Source: Bordetella genomosp. 8 (GTDB lineage: Bacteria; Pseudomonadota; Gammaproteobacteria; Burkholderiales; Burkholderiaceae_B). From it: a DNA stretch of 64,000 nucleotides. Positions 43,812-52,953 of this stretch are shown here, one piece after another. A program made the position numbers and the translations under genes. The notes under the pieces are model-generated. The model was given only the letters and a program-made list of their open reading frames with translations, was not told the origin of the DNA and did not search any database. Position 1 is the first letter of the stretch. Each line of letters starts with the position of its first letter. The stretch is from positions 5,952,001 to 6,016,000 of the forward strand of contig NZ_CP021108.1 of NCBI RefSeq assembly GCF_002119685.1, given 5' to 3'.

Positions 43812-45296
43812 CTACTGGATCCGCCGTATCGTCGGCGGCTGCCACAATCCCTCGATGGCGTCCTGCCCGGGCTGGTACAGGCGCATGACCAGCGTGAAGC
43901 GGCCGCTCTGCGGCGCGGGCAGCCAGTTGCGCACCTGCTCGCCCGTCGGCTGCGCATACTGCACATAGGCCGTCAACACACCACCCTGCCCCGGCGTCAG
44001 CGGGTGGCGGGTGCCCACCGCGTACAGGTTGACCTGATTGTCGAACAGCTCGCGGCGGTCGTTGTACAGCGTCATCGACCACAGCACGTCGGCCGGCGGC
44101 AACTGGCCACGGTCGAAGCGGACTTCGTAGCGAAAGCTGCCGTCCAGCGGGCGCCCGTCCGAATCCGCGTGCGCGCGCAGCACGATCTCGTCCTCAGGCA
44201 AGGCCACCGCTCCCAGCGCACGCGCGGCCCGCGCGCGCAGGGCGTAATCCGTCCCATAGCTGCCCAGGCGCCGATCGGGCATGCGCCACGCATCGCCGCC
44301 GCGCGGCCGCGGCTGGACGGGGGAACGCACGCTGGCCTGTCCGCGCTGCACGCCGGCCTCCACCGCCGCCTGCAGGCTGGCGGGCAGGCTGGACCAGTCG
44401 AAACGCTGCCCCGGGGCCAGGCCCAGCCGCGCCATGCGCAGCAGCATGGGCCCGTCGCCCGCATGCGGCGGATAGCGCGAGACCAATTCGGCATAGGCCG
44501 CGAAGTAGGCCTGCGGCTTCATCTCCGCGACCTGGTCCACCGGCGCGCGCCGCGACAGCGCCACGTCGAAATGTCCGTCCGGCGGTACGGTCTTCTTGCC
44601 CCAGCGCGACAAGGGTGTCGCGTCCAGGGCCATCTGGAAACCCTGGGCGCTTCCCAGGTCGCGCACGCCGCCATAGGCGATGCGCACGCGCAGCAGGCCC
44701 GCCGCCGTGGGCGCGCGGATGATCTCGGCCGGCTTGGGCAGCTTGCCGTGCCAATCGGGCCCGACGATGGCATATACGCGCGCGCCGTCCTGCACGGTGC
44801 GGCTGCCCAGGGCGGCGAAGGCATCGGCCCACATGTCCGACAGCGTGATGGAGTAGTAGCGCCCGCGCGCGTCGGGCACTTCGATCAACAGCGGTTCCCG
44901 CGAGACGTCGAACCACAATTGCGACCACAGCGTATCCAGGTCGGGGTAAGGCAGGCCGTGCAGCAGCGGTTCGGCGGCACGGCTCATGTGCGCAAAGCGG
45001 TTGACCGGCGCGCCGGCGCCCAGCGACGTATCGGGCGCCTGCACATTCGTCTGCACGCGGCGCGCGACGTCCATCAGGACCAGAGGATAGGCATAGACAT
45101 AGGCATCCGCCGCGATCTCGCGCGCCTGGTTGGCATCCATCGGGGGCGCCGCCATGGCCGGCGTAATGTCCAACCCAATTCCCAAGCCCAGCGCCGCTCC
45201 CAACGCCAGCCGGCCCACGCAGCCAGCAATCGCGGCGCTCGCGATGCGGCCGATCCGCGCCTGAAGAAGAAGCGGGAAGAACTTCCGTAGCGACAT
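43812..45296 (-). CDS. DUF1254/DUF1214 domain secreted protein
   Basis: The predicted 494-residue protein has a basic start, a hydrophobic signal segment (about 24-42) and a likely cleavage after [23 protein letters not shown] begins the DUF1254 domain, and the C-terminal DUF1214 domain includes [19 protein letters not shown]. Such proteins are periplasmic and widespread, but no activity is proven. GGAG lies eight bases before the ATG at 45296, which supports that start; 45320 is also in frame. It is convergent with ubiA and divergent from panB. Confidence 0.88.
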   Translation of the reverse strand: MSLRKFFPLLLQARIGRIASAAIAGCVGRLALGAALGLGIGLDITPAMAAPPMDANQAREIAADAYVYAYPLVLMDVARRVQTNVQAPDTSLGAGAPVNRFAHMSRAAEPLLHGLPYPDLDTLWSQLWFDVSREPLLIEVPDARGRYYSITLSDMWADAFAALGSRTVQDGARVYAIVGPDWHGKLPKPAEIIRAPTAAGLLRVRIAYGGVRDLGSAQGFQMALDATPLSRWGKKTVPPDGHFDVALSRRAPVDQVAEMKPQAYFAAYAELVSRYPPHAGDGPMLLRMARLGLAPGQRFDWSSLPASLQAAVEAGVQRGQASVRSPVQPRPRGGDAWRMPDRRLGSYGTDYALRARAARALGAVALPEDEIVLRAHADSDGRPLDGSFRYEVRFDRGQLPPADVLWSMTLYNDRRELFDNQVNLYAVGTRHPLTPGQGGVLTAYVQYAQPTGEQVRNWLPAPQSGRFTLVMRLYQPGQDAIEGLWQPPTIRRIQ

Positions 45297-45543
45297 ACCT
45301 GCTCCGATACCGACCCGCATGGGCACACGGGGGCCCGCCCACGCCCGAGCCCGCCTGCGCCATCCTAGTCCGTCCGGCCATCCTTTCGAATCGGCAAAAG
45401 GCGCGAATAACGCCTTAGTCCACGGGGCGTTCGCGCGGGCGGGCCGACGCGCGCATTCCGCCGCCGCAGCCGATAGAATGCGCCCTATAGGTGCATGCCG
45501 CGGGGCAATGCGCCGCCACATTCATCCACTCTCAGGCACGCCC

Positions 45544-46386
45544 ATGTATCCCACCGTCACCGACGGCGAGCAAGCGCCGCGCAAGCCCATCACCCTCGCC
45601 ACCCTGTCCGCCATGCACCAGCGCGGCGAAAAGATCGCCATGCTGACCTGCTACGACGCCAGCTTCGCGGCGCTGCTGGACCGCAGCGGCGTGGACATCC
45701 TGCTGATCGGCGATTCGCTGGGCAACGTGGTGCAGGGACAATCGTCGACCTTGCCCGTGACGCTGGAGCACATGATCTACCACACCGAGTGCGTCGTGCG
45801 CGGCAACAGGACGGCGTGGGTGCTGGCGGACATGCCCTGGGGCAGCTATCACGAATCGGCCGCGCAGGCTTACGCAAGCGCGGCCCGCCTGATGGCGGCC
45901 GGCGCGCAGATGGTCAAGGTCGAAGGCATGGACGGCCGCACGCCGTGGATGTCGGATATCGTGGCCTGCCTGACCGAGCGCGGCATACCGGTGTGCGCCC
46001 ACATGGGCCTGACGCCGCAGTTCGTGCACGCGCTGGGCGGGTACCGGGTACAGGGCAAGGACGAGGCCGGCGCGGCCTACCTGAAGCAGCAGGCGCGCGT
46101 CATGCGCGACGCGGGCGCCAGCATGCTGCTATACGAGATGGTGCCGGCCGCGCTCGCCGCCGAGATCACCGCGGACGTGAACATCCCGACGATAGGCATA
46201 GGCGCGGGTCCGGGATGTACCGGACAGGTGCTGGTGCTGCACGACATGCTGAACGTCTTCCCGGGCCGCAAGGCCCGCTTCGTGCGCAACTTCATGGAAG
46301 GCGCCGGCAGCATCCAGGAAGCCGTCCAGGCCTACGTGCGCGCCGTCAAGGACGGCAGCTTTCCGGCGCAGGAACACTCGTATTGA
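45544..46386 (+). CDS. panB: 3-methyl-2-oxobutanoate hydroxymethyltransferase
   Basis: The 280-residue protein matches PanB throughout: [64 protein letters not shown] and [19 protein letters not shown]. It makes ketopantoate from 2-oxoisovalerate and methylene-tetrahydrofolate, the first committed pantothenate step. panC is not beside it here. The frame stays open upstream, but the [10 protein letters not shown] start fits the family. Its stop lies three bases from the convergent SDR stop. Confidence 0.96.
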   Translation: MYPTVTDGEQAPRKPITLATLSAMHQRGEKIAMLTCYDASFAALLDRSGVDILLIGDSLGNVVQGQSSTLPVTLEHMIYHTECVVRGNRTAWVLADMPWGSYHESAAQAYASAARLMAAGAQMVKVEGMDGRTPWMSDIVACLTERGIPVCAHMGLTPQFVHALGGYRVQGKDEAGAAYLKQQARVMRDAGASMLLYEMVPAALAAEITADVNIPTIGIGAGPGCTGQVLVLHDMLNVFPGRKARFVRNFMEGAGSIQEAVQAYVRAVKDGSFPAQEHSY

Positions 46387-46389
46387 CGG

Positions 46390-47169
46390 TCATACCGTGT
46401 AGTTGAGCGCCAGCCGCCCGCCATCGATGTACAGCGTCTCGCCCGTGATGTAGCTGGACGCGTCGCTCAGCAGATAGGCCACGGCGTCCGCCACCTCGGT
46501 CGGCTCGCCCAGGCGCCGCATCGGCGTACGGCTCATCAACCGCGCCCGCGTGGCTTCGTCGGCCAGCACGGCCTTGCTCGCCAATTCGGTGGCGATGGTG
46601 CCGGGGCCGACCGCATTGACCCGTATGCCGTGGTCGACCAGCGCCAGCGCCATGACGCGCGTCAGCTGCGCCAACCCACCCTTGCTGGCGTTGTAGGAAG
46701 CGATGGTCGGGATCGCCATGACGGCGTTGACGGAGCTCATGTGGACGATGGCGCCGCCGCCCTGCTCCACCATCAGGCGCGCCACGGCCTGGCCGACCAG
46801 GAAAGCGCCTTTCAGGTTCACGTCCAGCACGGCATCCCAATCGGCTTCCGTGATGTCCAGGAAATTGCACGGACGCACGATGCCGGCATTGCTGACCAGT
46901 TGATCGATGCGGCCGTAAGCCCCGCGCGTGGCGGCCACGGCGGCATCGACGGACGCCTTGCTGGCGACGTCGCAGCGCACGTAGCTGACGCGCGCGCCGT
47001 CACGCGCCAGCGCTTCCGCCAGGGCCTGGCCGGGCGCGTCGGCCACGTCCCAGATGGCGACGGCGGCGCCGGCCAGCACCAGGCGACGCACGCAGGCTTC
47101 GCCTATGCCCTGGGAGCCGCCGGTCACGACGGCGACCTTGCCTTGGAAATCGAAAGTGGTGTCGCTCAC
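46390..47169 (-). CDS. SDR family oxidoreductase (FabG-like)
   Basis: The 259-residue short-chain dehydrogenase has [31 protein letters not shown] and YNASKGG, the complete NAD(P) and Ser-Tyr-Lys set. It starts at a GTG with AGGAGA upstream, 49 bases after the binding protein stop, and is probably the last gene of the ABC/oxidase operon. It may oxidise or reduce a product of the three-subunit dehydrogenase; the substrate is unknown. Confidence 0.88.
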   Translation of the reverse strand: MSDTTFDFQGKVAVVTGGSQGIGEACVRRLVLAGAAVAIWDVADAPGQALAEALARDGARVSYVRCDVASKASVDAAVAATRGAYGRIDQLVSNAGIVRPCNFLDITEADWDAVLDVNLKGAFLVGQAVARLMVEQGGGAIVHMSSVNAVMAIPTIASYNASKGGLAQLTRVMALALVDHGIRVNAVGPGTIATELASKAVLADEATRARLMSRTPMRRLGEPTEVADAVAYLLSDASSYITGETLYIDGGRLALNYTV

Positions 47170-47218
47170 TGGGCGGGTCTCCTGTGCTTATCCTGGCCGG
47201 TGCGTCGCGGGCGTCGCG

Positions 47219-48292
47219 TCAACGCTCGACCGTGCGGTTCCAGCGCGCATTGAAGGCGGCGCGCGTGGCGTTGATGGTGTCCCAGTCCAGCACCTTGGCG
47301 GTTTCCATATAGGTCTGGAACTGCTTCAGCGTGTCCTGGTTGGCGGGATCGGCCTGCACCTTGCGGTTGGACGGGAAGTGGCCGCCGTAGCGCAAGGCGT
47401 TTTCCTGCGCCTGCGGCGACAGCAGGTATAGCGCCAGCTTCTGCGCCAGGTCCGGTTCGCTGTTCTTCGCGATCACACATTCTCCCACCATCAGGATGAC
47501 CGAGCCTTCCTTGGGTTGCGCGTATTCGACCGGGATGTCGCGCTTCTTCAGGCGCGCGATGGCCGTGGGCGTCAGCGGGAAGATGGCCGCTTCGTCGGAC
47601 TGGATCATTTCCGCCACCTTGGCGGAATTGGGAATGTACTCGAGCACGTTGGGGCCTATCGTGCTGCTCCACTTGGCAAAGCCGGGATCCGTGCGCTGGT
47701 CGTCGCCGCCTTCGATGCGGTTGAACATCAGGAAGGCGTGCAGGCCGAAGGTGCTGTTCGACGCCGACTGGAACACCACCTTGCCCTTGAACTTGGGATC
47801 CGCCAGGTCCATCCACGAGGTCGGCGCGGCCCAGCCGTTCTTCTTGAACAGCCGGGTGTTGTAGCCCAATCCCGTCATGCCCATGTCGATACCGGCGGCC
47901 ATGCCGTCCTTCATGACAGCGGTGGGATAGAGATCCTTCAGCACGGGATCGTCGCGCAGCTTCTCGCACAGGCCCATGGAAGCCGCGCGCGCCATCACGC
48001 CGTCGTCCAGGAACATGACGTGCATCTGCGGCGAGTCCTTGTAGGCCTGCGCCTTGGCCAGGATTTCCGTGGAGGTGCCCGGCACCACCACGATCTTGAC
48101 GTTGTTGGCCTTCTCGAAATCCGGGAAAACATGCTGGGTGAAGGCGCGTTCCATATCGCCGCCGTTCATGCCCACGTACAGGGTCTTCTGCTGCGCCCAG
48201 GCGCCGGCCGGCACGATGGACAGCGCGGCCACCAGGGCGGCGCCCGCCAGCCGCATGGCGCGGGATTGGGTATCTCGATTGCGGTTGCTCAT
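47219..48292 (-). CDS. ABC transporter substrate-binding protein (polyamine/iron type)
   Basis: The 357-residue protein has a signal peptide (AGAALVAALSIVPAGAWA, cleavage likely before QQK). The mature part is a PotD/Fbp-like fold: TLYVGMNGGDMERAF, VKIVVVPGTSTEILAKA, DPKFKGKVVFQSAS. It should capture the substrate in the periplasm for the permeases at 51295-52953. It is placed after the oxidase genes, far from its permeases, but in the same operon, overlapping the DAO gene stop as ATGA. The ligand cannot be read from sequence. Confidence 0.9.
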   Translation of the reverse strand: MSNRNRDTQSRAMRLAGAALVAALSIVPAGAWAQQKTLYVGMNGGDMERAFTQHVFPDFEKANNVKIVVVPGTSTEILAKAQAYKDSPQMHVMFLDDGVMARAASMGLCEKLRDDPVLKDLYPTAVMKDGMAAGIDMGMTGLGYNTRLFKKNGWAAPTSWMDLADPKFKGKVVFQSASNSTFGLHAFLMFNRIEGGDDQRTDPGFAKWSSTIGPNVLEYIPNSAKVAEMIQSDEAAIFPLTPTAIARLKKRDIPVEYAQPKEGSVILMVGECVIAKNSEPDLAQKLALYLLSPQAQENALRYGGHFPSNRKVQADPANQDTLKQFQTYMETAKVLDWDTINATRAAFNARWNRTVER

Positions 48293-49554
48293 GTCGACTC
48301 CAGCTCTTGCCCATGGCCTGTATGCACACGAGGCGCGGCCGCATGAGCATCGGCAGCGTATCGGTCGATGCGGAATGCATCGATGGGAATAGCGGTGCGG
48401 CCGGTCGCGGCCAGATCGGCCAGGACTTCACCCGCCGCGGGGCCGACCTGGAAGCCGGCGCCGGAAAATCCGAAGGCATGGAACAGGCCCGGCGTGGTGA
48501 CGCTGGGGCCCAGCACGGGATTATGGTCCGGCATGTTGCCTTCCACCCCGGACCAGAAACGGATGATGTGGGCGCCGCGCAGGGGCGGCAACAGCGCGGC
48601 CGTCTTGGCCAGCAGCGTGCCGATCTGCGCGCGGCCCGGGCGCGCGTAGTCCGGGCTGGACGACACGCCACGGCCGCCGCCGATCACGCAATTGCCGCGA
48701 TCGACCTGGCGCGCGTAGATGCCGCCGCCCTGCACCCCCAGGCTGGCGGTCATGAAACGCGGCAGGGGCTCGGTGACCATCATCAACGGGTGGATGGAGG
48801 TTTCCGGCACGGGCTCGCCGAAGCGCGCGGCAAAGCCGCCGGCCCAGGCGCCGGCGCAGTTCAGCAGCACGCGGGCGTGGATGTCGAGGGTCGCGGCGGG
48901 GCGGAGCCCACCGGCGGCATCGACGGCATCGGCGGCCGCCGTGGCGGTCGCGGTAGCGGACATCGCGGACGGCGCGAATGACGCGGAGGGCTCGCAGCGC
49001 AGGATGAACCCGTCGCCGTCGCGCGCCGCGTCCACGACGCGCAGCTGTTCGCGCACGTCGGCACCGGCCTGGCGCGCGGCCTGGGCGAAGGCCGGCGACA
49101 CCAGCCGCGGATTGGCATGGCCGTCTTCCGCGCAGAACGAGCCGCCGACCACGCCGCGGCCCAGCCAGCCGAAGCGGCGATCCAGCGCGGCACGGTCCAG
49201 CATCTCCAGATGCATGCCGAAACCGCGCGTGGCGGCGCGATAGCGTTCGAGTTCGGCCATGTCGGCGTCCGTGTACGCCAGTTTCAGATGGCCGCAACGC
49301 TGGTACTCGCCGTCCGTGCCGATCAGGCCGCGCAGGTCCGCCCATAATTCGTGCGCCCGTTGCGTCAGCGGCATCTGCGCCAGGGGGCGCCCCTGGCGGC
49401 GCACGCCGCCGTAGTTGACGCCGCTCGCCTTGGCGCCACAGGCGCCCGCGTCCACCAGGACCACCGGCACGCCGCGCCGCCGCAGGAACAACGCCGCGCT
49501 GGCGCCGACGATACCGCCGCCGATGATGGCGACTTCGGTTCGCAACGCCTGCAT
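48289..49554 (-). CDS. FAD-dependent oxidoreductase, DAO family (HcnC/opine oxidase B-like)
   Basis: The predicted 421-residue flavoprotein has VAIIGGGIVGASAALFLRRR as FAD motif and VNYGGVRRQGRPLAQMPL, then LLNCAGAWA and FSGAGFQVGPAAGEVLA near the end. This is the D-amino-acid-oxidase-like catalytic subunit of three-part dehydrogenases. A short Ala/Thr-rich insertion (SAMSATATATAAADA) near residue 225-245 looks like a loose linker. The start at 49554 shares a base with the preceding stop (TGATG); the open frame upstream lies inside the neighbour. It probably oxidises a C-N bond in an imino acid or opine. Confidence 0.88.
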   Translation of the reverse strand: MQALRTEVAIIGGGIVGASAALFLRRRGVPVVLVDAGACGAKASGVNYGGVRRQGRPLAQMPLTQRAHELWADLRGLIGTDGEYQRCGHLKLAYTDADMAELERYRAATRGFGMHLEMLDRAALDRRFGWLGRGVVGGSFCAEDGHANPRLVSPAFAQAARQAGADVREQLRVVDAARDGDGFILRCEPSASFAPSAMSATATATAAADAVDAAGGLRPAATLDIHARVLLNCAGAWAGGFAARFGEPVPETSIHPLMMVTEPLPRFMTASLGVQGGGIYARQVDRGNCVIGGGRGVSSSPDYARPGRAQIGTLLAKTAALLPPLRGAHIIRFWSGVEGNMPDHNPVLGPSVTTPGLFHAFGFSGAGFQVGPAAGEVLADLAATGRTAIPIDAFRIDRYAADAHAAAPRVHTGHGQELEST

Positions 49555-50990
49555 CAGCGTCCCCCGCCGCTGGACAGCGCGGAATCCGGCGCGTCCTGCA
49601 CGTCCAACGAAAACAACTGGATCGGTATGGGCTTGACCGGAGGCTGGGCGCGCAGCCAGCCCACCTGCGGCAATGCCACGCCGCTGGCGCGCGCCAGTAC
49701 TTCGGCGGCGGCGGCGCCGCACATGCGGCCCTGGCAGCGGCCCATGCCGACACGCGTCAACGCCTTGCCGCGATTCAGTTCGCGCGTGCCCTCGATCTGC
49801 GCCGAGGCGCGCAGCGCGCCGACGGTGATTTCCTCGCAGCGGCACAGGACGACGTCGTCGTCCAGCGACGCGGCCCAGTCGGCGGGAAAGGGAAACGCCT
49901 GTTCCAGCGTATCGCGCACACGTTCCTGCCGCGCCAGCTTGCGTTGCAGCGCCGCGGCGCGCGCGGCGTCCACGGGCATGCCCAGGTCGGCCAGCAGTGC
50001 CAGGGCGGCGCGTTCGCCCGCCAGTTCGGCGGCGTCGGCGCCGGCAATGCCCGCGCCATCTCCCGCCAGGTAGATGCCCGGAACGGAAGCGCGTCCCGCC
50101 GCGTCCTTGACCGGCAACCACGCTCTATCACGTTCGTGATAATGGAAGCGGCAGCCCGCCACGGATGCCAGCTGGGTTTCCGACCTCAAGCCCAGGCCAT
50201 AGGCGAGCGCGTCGCAGGCAATGCGCAGCGGCTTGCCGCCGTCGCCTTCGCCCTGGCGGCAGACCAGGCCGGAGATGCGTTCGTAGCCGATGGCATGGTC
50301 CGGCCGCACGCCGCTGTACATGGGTATGCCATGCAGGCGCAGCCAGCCCATGGTGTACAGGCCCTTGGCCGCCAGGCCCGGGGCGAGCAGCATGCCGGGA
50401 ATGCTGGACAAGCGATCCGCGGTGGTGGCGGTGTCGAGCACGGCAACCACCTCGGCACCCGCCTTGGCGTATTGATACGCCACCAGGTACAGCAATGGGC
50501 CCGTACCCATGAATGCCACGCGCTGGCCCACGCCGCAGCCCTGGAATTTCAAGGCGACCTGGGCGCCGCCCAGGGTGTAGACGCCGGGCAGGGTCCATCC
50601 CGGGAAAGGCAGCACGCGGTCCGTGGCGCCGGTGGCCAGGATCAGGTGGCTGTAGGCGATGGTCTCGTTGCTGCCATCCCGCAGCACGTCCAGCACGCCG
50701 TCCTCGCAATTCCATACCAACGCGCCGGGACGGTAGTCGATGGCCGGCATCAGGTCGCGCATCGTCGCGTGCAGCCGGGCCGCCTTGCGGTGCTCGAAGC
50801 CGTACAGCTCCCGGCCGGAACGCTGGAAGCCGGCGGGCGGCTGGCGATAGATCTGGCCGCCGGCACGCTGGGCTTCGTCCAGCACGATGGGACGCAGGCC
50901 TGCGTCGACCAGGGCCTGGGCGGCGCGGATGCCGGCCGGGCCGGCGCCGACGATGACGGGGCGCGGTTCAGGCGGAACGGCCGGGGTCAT
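49554..50990 (-). CDS. FAD/NAD(P)-binding oxidoreductase with 2Fe-2S domain (HcnB/opine oxidase A-like)
   Basis: The 478-residue protein has PVIVGAGPAGIRAAQALVDA, an ATGATDR motif and GIYLAGDGAGIAGADAA, a two-dinucleotide-fold flavoprotein. The C-terminal CRCEEITVG followed by GRCQGRMCG provides four cysteines for a [2Fe-2S] cluster of the BFD type. This is the standard middle subunit of HcnABC, opine oxidases and D-hydroxyproline dehydrogenase. It overlaps the small ferredoxin-like gene (ATGA) and the DAO gene (TGATG), so the three subunits are coupled. Confidence 0.9.
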   Translation of the reverse strand: MTPAVPPEPRPVIVGAGPAGIRAAQALVDAGLRPIVLDEAQRAGGQIYRQPPAGFQRSGRELYGFEHRKAARLHATMRDLMPAIDYRPGALVWNCEDGVLDVLRDGSNETIAYSHLILATGATDRVLPFPGWTLPGVYTLGGAQVALKFQGCGVGQRVAFMGTGPLLYLVAYQYAKAGAEVVAVLDTATTADRLSSIPGMLLAPGLAAKGLYTMGWLRLHGIPMYSGVRPDHAIGYERISGLVCRQGEGDGGKPLRIACDALAYGLGLRSETQLASVAGCRFHYHERDRAWLPVKDAAGRASVPGIYLAGDGAGIAGADAAELAGERAALALLADLGMPVDAARAAALQRKLARQERVRDTLEQAFPFPADWAASLDDDVVLCRCEEITVGALRASAQIEGTRELNRGKALTRVGMGRCQGRMCGAAAAEVLARASGVALPQVGWLRAQPPVKPIPIQLFSLDVQDAPDSALSSGGGR

Positions 50991-51298
50991 GGCTGTCCTC
51001 CTTGTGTGTTCGACAGCAGCCGCATGCCGGCCGCGATGAAGGTGGTGCAGGCACGCAGGCGGGTACCGTCTTCGAGCCGCATCCAGCAATCCTGGCAGGC
51101 GCCCATCATGCAGAAGCCGGCGCGCGGGGCGCCGCTGAATTCGGTTTCCCGCACATGGTCGGTGTGCGTCAGGACCGCGGTCAGCACGGTGTCGCCGGCC
51201 AGCGCCCGCAGGGGGCGGCCGTCCAGCGTGAAGTCCACCGGCGCGCGATCCCGCTCGGCCAGCCGGGTCAGCAGGGATTGCGATGGCGTGGCGTTCAT
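50987..51298 (-). CDS. (2Fe-2S)-binding protein, HcnA-like small subunit
   Basis: The 103-residue protein has the ferredoxin-like loop FCMMGACQDCWMRLEDG and a further cysteine in LRACTT, with a VDFTLDGRPLRALAGDTVL start typical of HcnA and opine-oxidase small subunits. It carries electrons between the flavin subunits and an acceptor. It begins in an ATGA overlap with the upstream permease, tying transport and oxidation in one transcript. Confidence 0.9.
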   Translation of the reverse strand: MNATPSQSLLTRLAERDRAPVDFTLDGRPLRALAGDTVLTAVLTHTDHVRETEFSGAPRAGFCMMGACQDCWMRLEDGTRLRACTTFIAAGMRLLSNTQGGQP

Positions 51299-52089
51299 CG
51301 TTGCCCCACCAGGACGCGGTCCAGGCCATATACGCGGTCCAGCAGCAACATGGCGACAGCGGTCAGCGCGATGACGGTGGCCGACACGGCCGCCATCATG
51401 GGATCGATGGACTCGGTCGCGTACATGTACATGCGCACGGGCAAGGTGATGGTGGCCGGCGCGGTGATGAACACCGACATGGTGAGCTCATCGAAACTGT
51501 TGATGAAGGCCAGCAGCCAGCCGCCGAAGACGCCGGGGATGATCAGTGGCAAGGTGACGCGCAGGAACACCGTGGCGCGGCTGGCGCTGAGCGACAGCGC
51601 CGCATGCTCGACAGAGCGATCGAAACCGGTCAGCGAACCGACCAGCAGCCGCAACACGTAAGGCGTGACGATGACGACGTGGCTCGCCACCAGCCAGGTG
51701 AAGCTGCCGGCGCTGCCGATCAGGGCAAAGAAGCGCATCAGCGCCACGCCCAGGACCAGATGGGGAATCATCAGCGGCGACAGCAGCAGGCCGTTCAGGA
51801 CATCGCGTCCGGGGAACTTGTAGCGCGTGATGGCGCTGGCGGCCGGCAGCGCCAGGCACACCGCCAGCGTGGCCGACAGCGTCGCCAGCAACAGGCTGTT
51901 GCGGAAGGACTGCATGAAATCCGAATGCGCGAACAGCGCGCGGAACCAGCGCAGCGAAAATTCGTGGGTCGGGATGCTCAGGGTCGACGCGGGCGTGAAG
52001 GCGACCAGGCAGACGACGACCAGCGGCGCCAGCACGAAGGCCACGACCAGGGCATTGAAGGCAAGCGCCAGGGGACCGTTCTTCAGCAT
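51295..52089 (-). CDS. ABC transporter permease (PotC-like)
   Basis: The 264-residue inner-membrane protein has about six helices and the EAA-type loop HAALSLSASRATVFLRVTLP that contacts the ATPase, followed by LIIPGVFGGWLLAFINSFDEL. This pattern is that of the second permease of polyamine-type importers. It starts three bases after the stop of the other permease. Confidence 0.92.
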   Translation of the reverse strand: MLKNGPLALAFNALVVAFVLAPLVVVCLVAFTPASTLSIPTHEFSLRWFRALFAHSDFMQSFRNSLLLATLSATLAVCLALPAASAITRYKFPGRDVLNGLLLSPLMIPHLVLGVALMRFFALIGSAGSFTWLVASHVVIVTPYVLRLLVGSLTGFDRSVEHAALSLSASRATVFLRVTLPLIIPGVFGGWLLAFINSFDELTMSVFITAPATITLPVRMYMYATESIDPMMAAVSATVIALTAVAMLLLDRVYGLDRVLVGQR

Positions 52090-52092
52090 GTG

Positions 52093-52953
52093 TTATCCCA
52101 GGCTGCGGCGATAGGACCGCTCGATGACGCGGTTGTAGGCCATCATGATGATGATGTTGGCGACCAGCAGCAGGATCGCCAGGGTGGCGCCCAGCGGCCA
52201 GTTCAGTTCGGTCAGGAACTCGTCGTAGACGACGGTGGCCACCATCTTCAGCCGGCGGCCGCCCAGCAGCGCGGGGATGGCGAAGGAGCTGGCGCTCAGG
52301 CCGAACACGATGAGGCTGCCGGACAGCACGCCCGGCATGCATTGCGGCAGCACGACGCGCAGCATGGTCTGCAGCCGGGAGGCGTTCAGGGAATAGGCGG
52401 CATGCTCGACCGAAGGGTCCAGCTTCTGCAGCGACGTCCAGACGGGGATGATCATGAAGGGCAGCATGATGTGCACCAGGCCGATGACGATGGCCGTGGG
52501 CGAGTACAGCAGCGGCCCCAGTCCCAGCGCGCGGGCCGCCTGGCCCAGCAGGCCGGCGGGGCCCAGCAGCATGCTCCAGCCGAAGGCGCGCACTACCAGG
52601 GAGATCAGCAGCGGCGACAGCACCGCCAGCAGGAAGATCGAACGCCAGGGCGCCCGCATGCGGCTCAGGATGTAGGCTTCCGGCACGCCGATGGCGACGC
52701 AGATCACGGTAGTCAGCACCGAGATCCACAAGGTGCGCCAGAAGATGCCCAGGAAGTAGGGATCGCTGAGCACCGTGGCGTAGTGGTGCAGCGTCAGGCC
52801 GGCCTGTATGCCGGTGTTGTAGTCGAAGGGGCGGAAGGTCAGGACGAAGGTCAGGCCCAGGGGAGTGACGACCAGCGCCAGGAAGACGATGCCGATAGGC
52901 AACGAGCCGAGCATCGCGGGCAGGCCATCGAGCCTGCGGCCTGGCGCGGTCAT
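52093..52953 (-). CDS. ABC transporter permease (PotB-like)
   Basis: The 286-residue permease has about six helices and the coupling loop HAAYSLNASRLQTMLRVVLP, then QCMPGVLSGSLIVFGLSASS. It pairs with the PotC-like permease to form the membrane channel. Its ATG overlaps the ATPase stop as ATGA. The family is the 2-aminoethylphosphonate/polyamine/iron type. Confidence 0.92.
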   Translation of the reverse strand: MTAPGRRLDGLPAMLGSLPIGIVFLALVVTPLGLTFVLTFRPFDYNTGIQAGLTLHHYATVLSDPYFLGIFWRTLWISVLTTVICVAIGVPEAYILSRMRAPWRSIFLLAVLSPLLISLVVRAFGWSMLLGPAGLLGQAARALGLGPLLYSPTAIVIGLVHIMLPFMIIPVWTSLQKLDPSVEHAAYSLNASRLQTMLRVVLPQCMPGVLSGSLIVFGLSASSFAIPALLGGRRLKMVATVVYDEFLTELNWPLGATLAILLLVANIIIMMAYNRVIERSYRRSLG

